Positions 7,149 to 9,882 of a stretch of 9,882 bases of DNA are shown piece by piece. The translations under genes were made by a program, and so were the position numbers. Source of the stretch: Actinomycetota bacterium (GTDB taxonomy: Bacteria > Actinomycetota > Humimicrobiia > Humimicrobiales > Humimicrobiaceae); the NCBI GenBank assembly GCA_003155275.1, contig PMCC01000068.1, positions 1 to 9,882 of the forward strand, given 5' to 3'. Below the pieces are notes generated by a model. That model worked only from the letters and a program-made list of their open reading frames with translations, searched no databases and had not been told where the DNA came from. The stretch's first letter is position 1; each line of letters begins with the position of its first letter.

Positions 7149-7460
7149 ATGTTAAAGATAAAGAAAAATGACAAAGTAAAAATATTGCATGGCAAAGATA
7201 GCGGTAAAACGGGGAAAGTCCTGCGTTATGAGCCGGCAAAGGAATTCTTGTATGTTGAAGGTGTAAATGTGGTCAAGGTGCATACGCGCTCAAAGAAACA
7301 GGGACAATCCGGCGGAATAATCAGCAAAGAAGGTCCGATACATGTTTCAAATGTGGCAGTGGTATGTCCGGGCTGCAGCAAACCTGTAAGAGTTGGTTTT
7401 GAAGTGAAGGATTCAGGGGAAAAATTCAGAGTATGCAAGAAATGTGGAGGACAGCTTTAA
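7149..7460 (+). CDS. rplX: 50S ribosomal protein L24, zinc-motif type
   Basis: L24 is an assembly-initiating 50S protein near the tunnel exit. The 103-residue product has an N-terminal KOW motif ([19 protein letters not shown], residues 6-24), the HTRSKK segment and [11 protein letters not shown]. Its C-terminal part has two CxxC pairs, Cys73/Cys76 and Cys96/Cys99, which look able to bind one zinc ion. The E. coli protein lacks an intact set, but such pairs are common in other bacteria. The ATG start has GGAG 8 nt upstream. The stop overlaps the rplE ATG by one nucleotide. Confidence 0.98.
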   Translation: MLKIKKNDKVKILHGKDSGKTGKVLRYEPAKEFLYVEGVNVVKVHTRSKKQGQSGGIISKEGPIHVSNVAVVCPGCSKPVRVGFEVKDSGEKFRVCKKCGGQL

Positions 7461-8002
7461 TGAAACCGAGATTAAAAGAAAAGTACGAAAATGAGATATC
7501 TCAGGCGTTGTTCAAGGAACTGAAGTGCAGCAGCATAATGCAGGTTCCTAAAATAACGAAAATAACGCTTAACATGGGTGTCGGCAGCGCTATCCAGAAT
7601 CCAAAGGAACTTGAAGGCGCCGCAAATGATCTTTCGAAGCTGGCAGGGCAGAAATCAGTCATTACAAAGGCTAAAAAGTCAATCGCAAGCTTTAAATTAA
7701 GGGAAGGCGTTGCGATAGGATGCATGGTGACACTGCGTGGAGACAGGATGTATGAATTTCTTGACAGGCTGTTAAGTGTTGCAATTCCGAGGATCAGGGA
7801 TTTCAGGGGGCTTTCCAGAAAAAGTTTCGACAGCAAGGGTAATTATACTTTTGGTGTAAAAGAGCAGACCATTTTTCCTGAGGTAGATTTTGAAAGCATT
7901 GTCAGTGTGAAAGGCATGAATATAACTATTGTAAGTACTGCCAGAACTGACAGTGACGCATTGGTACTATTAGAAAAGTTTGGATTTCCATTCCGAAAAT
8001 AG
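7460..8002 (+). CDS. rplE: 50S ribosomal protein L5
   Basis: L5 binds 5S rRNA, with L18, and anchors it in the central protuberance, where it contacts P-site tRNA and S13. I set the start at ATG 7460, giving 180 residues, almost the E. coli length. It overlaps the rplX stop as TAATG and has GGAGG (7446-7450) 9 nt upstream. An earlier in-frame ATG at 7433 would add nine non-family residues inside rplX. Family features are [65 protein letters not shown], and [16 protein letters not shown]. rpsN follows after 26 nt. Confidence 0.98.
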   Translation: MKPRLKEKYENEISQALFKELKCSSIMQVPKITKITLNMGVGSAIQNPKELEGAANDLSKLAGQKSVITKAKKSIASFKLREGVAIGCMVTLRGDRMYEFLDRLLSVAIPRIRDFRGLSRKSFDSKGNYTFGVKEQTIFPEVDFESIVSVKGMNITIVSTARTDSDALVLLEKFGFPFRK

Positions 8003-8028
8003 AAAATGTTTTAACAGGAGGATTTTGA

Positions 8029-8214
8029 TTGGCTAAGAAATCTCTTATGGCTAAACAGCAAAGAGCACCAAGGTTTAGTGTCAGAGCTTATAATAGGTGC
8101 AACAGATGCGGCAGACCCAGAGGCTACTTCAGGAAGTTCGGCCTTTGCAGGATTTGTTTGCGTCAATTGGCTCACGAAGGAAAAATTCCTGGGCTTACAA
8201 AGTCCAGTTGGTAA
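8029..8214 (+). CDS. rpsN: 30S ribosomal protein S14, zinc-binding type
   Basis: S14 is a late-assembling protein of the 30S head. The 61-residue product is the short, zinc-binding form. Cys24, Cys27, Cys40 and Cys43 form a C-x2-C-x12-C-x2-C site, inside the conserved [21 protein letters not shown] stretch. The C-terminus ends [11 protein letters not shown], as expected. The start is TTG at 8029 with AGGAGG 7 nt upstream. The internal ATG at 8047 would remove the conserved AKKSL start and lie 25 nt from that site, so TTG is preferred. Some bacteria encode an additional zinc-independent S14 elsewhere; none is visible here. Confidence 0.98.
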   Translation: MAKKSLMAKQQRAPRFSVRAYNRCNRCGRPRGYFRKFGLCRICLRQLAHEGKIPGLTKSSW

Positions 8215-8226
8215 AAAGGAGGATAA

Positions 8227-8628
8227 ATGTCTGTTTCAGATCCGATTGCGGATATGCTAACAAGAATCAGGAATGCCGCTAAAGCAAGGCTTGACAGTGT
8301 TGCTATGCCTACTTCAGTTATGAAGTCGGAGATAGCAAAGATAATGCTTCAGGAGGGATATATTTCAAGCTATGAAGTGATTGACGGCGAGACTGCCGGC
8401 GGGATCCTAAAGATTCATTTAAGATACAGTAAAGACAAGACCGGTGTTATTGAAGGTTTAAAAAGAATCAGCAAGCCGGGGCTTAGAGTTTATTCAGAAA
8501 AAACAAAGATTCCCCGCATATTAGGCGGCATGGGTACAATCATCATTACAACTTCAAAAGGTGTCATGACAGGGAAAAAAGCAAAAGAGCTGGGCATTGG
8601 CGGAGAAGTAATCTGTTACATATGGTAA
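8227..8628 (+). CDS. rpsH: 30S ribosomal protein S8
   Basis: S8 is a primary binder of the 16S central domain and, in E. coli, represses the spc operon by binding mRNA at rplE. The 133-residue product has the standard N-terminus DPIADMLTRIRNA, MPTSVMKSEIAKIM, the linker region with LKRISKPGLRVY, and the C-terminal RNA-binding signature TTSKGVMTGKKAKELGIGGEVICYIW split across residues 112-133. The ATG is only 4 nt from AAGGAGG (8216-8222), a rather short spacing. A 46-bp AT-rich gap without clear signals follows. Confidence 0.98.
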   Translation: MSVSDPIADMLTRIRNAAKARLDSVAMPTSVMKSEIAKIMLQEGYISSYEVIDGETAGGILKIHLRYSKDKTGVIEGLKRISKPGLRVYSEKTKIPRILGGMGTIIITTSKGVMTGKKAKELGIGGEVICYIW

Positions 8629-8674
8629 AAATATTTTCTTTAAGGATTTTTAGGTAAGAGGGGGTTTAAAAAAG

Positions 8675-9229
8675 TTGTCAAGGGTAGGTAAAAAACCAAT
8701 TTTAATTCCTTTGGGAGTTGAAATAAACATAAACGGCAGTGATGTGACAGTAAAAGGCAAGCTCGGACAGCTAAGCCAGATGTTGGACGCACGAATAAAA
8801 GTTGAGATAAATGATAACCAAATGGTGCTTGTGCCGGGTTCAGATAGTTCTGAAATGAGCGCAAAACATGGACTTTACAGAAATCTTTTAAACAATATGG
8901 TTACAGGCGTAAGCAGCGGTTTTGAAAAGACATTAAAGATTATCGGAGTAGGATACAGGGCAAGCAAGAAGGGCGAGGACCTGGAAATACTTGCCGGATA
9001 TTCTAATCCTGTGCCTTTTAAAAAACCTGACGATATTACTTTTGATGTACCCGACAATACAACAATAGTCATAAAAGGGATTGACAAGCAGAGAGTCGGG
9101 CAAATTGCCTCCCAGATAAGGGATATCAGGAAACCTGAGCCTTATAAAGGAAAAGGCATTAGATATTTTAATGAAGTGGTTAAGAAGAAGGTTGGCAAAG
9201 CGGCCTCTTCAAGTAAAGGCGGGAAATAA
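8675..9229 (+). CDS. rplF: 50S ribosomal protein L6
   Basis: L6 sits at the base of the L7/L12 stalk near the sarcin-ricin loop, close to where elongation factors bind. The 184-residue product shows two tandem L6 folds: the N-terminal SRVGKKPI start and a C-terminal half with IIGVGYRA, GYSNPVPF, GIDKQRVGQIASQIRDIR and PEPYKGKGIRY. A short Ser/Gly/Lys tail ends the protein. The TTG start at 8675 has GAGGGGG 10 nt upstream and matches the family start MSR[IV]GKKPI; no ATG fits. It follows rpsH by 46 nt and precedes rplR by 10 nt. Confidence 0.98.
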   Translation: MSRVGKKPILIPLGVEININGSDVTVKGKLGQLSQMLDARIKVEINDNQMVLVPGSDSSEMSAKHGLYRNLLNNMVTGVSSGFEKTLKIIGVGYRASKKGEDLEILAGYSNPVPFKKPDDITFDVPDNTTIVIKGIDKQRVGQIASQIRDIRKPEPYKGKGIRYFNEVVKKKVGKAASSSKGGK

Positions 9230-9239
9230 GGAGTAAGTT

Positions 9240-9599
9240 ATGGATACCAGAAATCAAAGAAAAGACAAAGCTTTTAAAAGAAAAGCCAGGGTGGCATTTA
9301 AGGTAAAGCAGAATTTAAATAAAAATATCCTTTATGTTTTCAGGTCAAATAAATTTATCTATGCGCAGATAGTCGACGGTTCAGGTATGACTATACTTGG
9401 GATATCCAGTAAAAATGTTGAAATGCCTGCGGATGCAAAGGGTAAAATCGATGCCAGCTTTAAAACCGGCAAGGTCCTTGCGCAAAAAGCGCAGGAAAAA
9501 AATATTTCGGAAGTAGTGTTTAACCGGGGAAGCTATAAATATCATGGCAGGATAAAAGCGCTTGCGCAGGGTGCAAGGGATGGCGGCCTGAAGTTTTAA
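9240..9599 (+). CDS. rplR: 50S ribosomal protein L18
   Basis: L18 binds 5S rRNA together with L5 and helps bring it into the 50S subunit. The 119-residue product has a basic N-terminal tail, then RVAFKVKQNLNKNILYVFRSNKFIYAQIVD, GKVLAQKAQEKNISEVVFNRGSYKYHGRIKAL split over residues 77-107, and the conserved end AQGARDGGLKF. The ATG has AAGGAG 6 nt upstream, starting within the rplF stop codon. rpsE follows after 62 nt. Confidence 0.98.
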   Translation: MDTRNQRKDKAFKRKARVAFKVKQNLNKNILYVFRSNKFIYAQIVDGSGMTILGISSKNVEMPADAKGKIDASFKTGKVLAQKAQEKNISEVVFNRGSYKYHGRIKALAQGARDGGLKF

Positions 9600-9661
9600 A
9601 AGATTATTTTATTTAATCTGTCGAATTTAAGTTATGGAATTACAATAAGGAGGATAAACTG
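9600..9661 (+). other. rplR-rpsE spacer with AT-rich inverted repeat
   Basis: The 62-bp spacer contains AGATTA (9601-9606) and TAATCT (9614-9619) as a perfect 6-bp inverted repeat with a 7-nt loop. The stem has only two G-C pairs and no T run follows, so it is not a credible terminator. It may have no function. The rpsE ribosome binding site AAGGAGG is at 9647-9653. Confidence 0.4.
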
Positions 9662-9882
9662 GTGCCAGAGTTTTCTACAGTAGATGAGTTTTCTGAGAAA
9701 GTCATTAAAATAAATAGAGTTGCCAAAGTTGTAAAAGGCGGCAGGAGGTTTTCTTTCAGCGCTCTTGTGGCTGTCGGCAATATGAGCGGCAGGGTGGGAA
9801 TCGGCTTTGGAAAAGCAAATGAAGTCTCGCTTGCAATTCAAAAAGCTGTCAATGCCGCAAAAAAGAGCCTTTTTGATGTTCC
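9662..9882 (+). CDS. rpsE: 30S ribosomal protein S5, N-terminal part (cut by window edge)
   Basis: S5 lies at the back of the 30S subunit by the mRNA entry tunnel and affects decoding accuracy; in E. coli, S5 mutations cause ribosomal ambiguity or spectinomycin resistance. Only the first 73 codons are inside the window. The reading frame is open to the edge and is not truncated biologically as far as can be seen. The start is GTG at 9662 with AAGGAGG 8 nt upstream. The visible part has [21 protein letters not shown], then VAVGN and [13 protein letters not shown], the double-stranded-RNA-binding N-domain, and an [11 protein letters not shown] helix. rpmD, rplO and secY would be expected next. 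Confidence 0.96.
   Translation, partial: MPEFSTVDEFSEKVIKINRVAKVVKGGRRFSFSALVAVGNMSGRVGIGFGKANEVSLAIQKAVNAAKKSLFDV

Noticed and set aside
7433..7459. ATG at 7433 as the rplE start
   Set aside because: It adds nine residues encoded within rplX that do not match L5, while ATG 7460 has GGAGG at good spacing and gives the standard L5 N-terminus.
9601..9619. AGATTA/TAATCT inverted repeat after rplR as a terminator
   Set aside because: Only two G-C pairs in the stem, no T run afterwards, and rpsE follows with a strong ribosome binding site.

Overview
This window is an uninterrupted bacterial ribosomal-protein superoperon, all on the + strand. It runs from the end of the classical 'str' block (tuf, then rpsJ) through the S10 block and into the 'spc' block: tuf, rpsJ, rplC, rplD, rplW, rplB, rpsS, rplV, rpsC, rplP, rpmC, rpsQ, rplN, rplX, rplE, rpsN, rpsH, rplF, rplR and the first 73 codons of rpsE, which runs off the right edge. 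I see nineteen intact genes and one edge-truncated gene. There is no mobile element, CRISPR array, tRNA, rRNA or accessory gene. The gene order is the conserved bacterial one with nothing inserted or missing.

The organism is a bacterium: bacterial-type EF-Tu, L16, L29 and S17, and strong AGGAGG-type ribosome binding sites. Composition is moderate, Arg is mostly AGA/AGG and Ile often ATA. S14 is the short zinc-binding type, L24 has a C-terminal pair of CxxC motifs, and EF-Tu has a cysteine cluster in its G domain. Six genes start with TTG and one with GTG. This fits many Gram-positive or deep-branching and candidate-phylum bacteria. I cannot place it further without a phylogeny.

Layout: tuf (23-1231) is followed by a 111-bp spacer and rpsJ (1343-1660). 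A 237-bp gene-free stretch (1661-1897) then separates rpsJ from rplC. It contains the clearest regulatory signal in the window, a near-consensus sigma-70 promoter (TTGAAA, 17 bp, TATAAT), followed by a small hairpin that would cover part of the rplC ribosome binding site. From rplC to rpsQ the genes are tightly packed. rplD/rplW overlap by 14 nt, and rplV/rpsC and rplX/rplE overlap by 1 nt (TAATG). A second, 104-bp gap with a weaker promoter candidate precedes rplN. Minor gaps lie before rplF (46 bp) and rpsE (62 bp).

The proteins assemble the two ribosomal subunits, and EF-Tu delivers aminoacyl-tRNA to them. The likely reading is that tuf-rpsJ belongs to an upstream str-type transcript and rplC onward has its own promoter. 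I did not find a previously undescribed system. The points worth a second look are the rpsJ-rplC regulatory region, the high share of non-ATG starts, and the EF-Tu sequence features.
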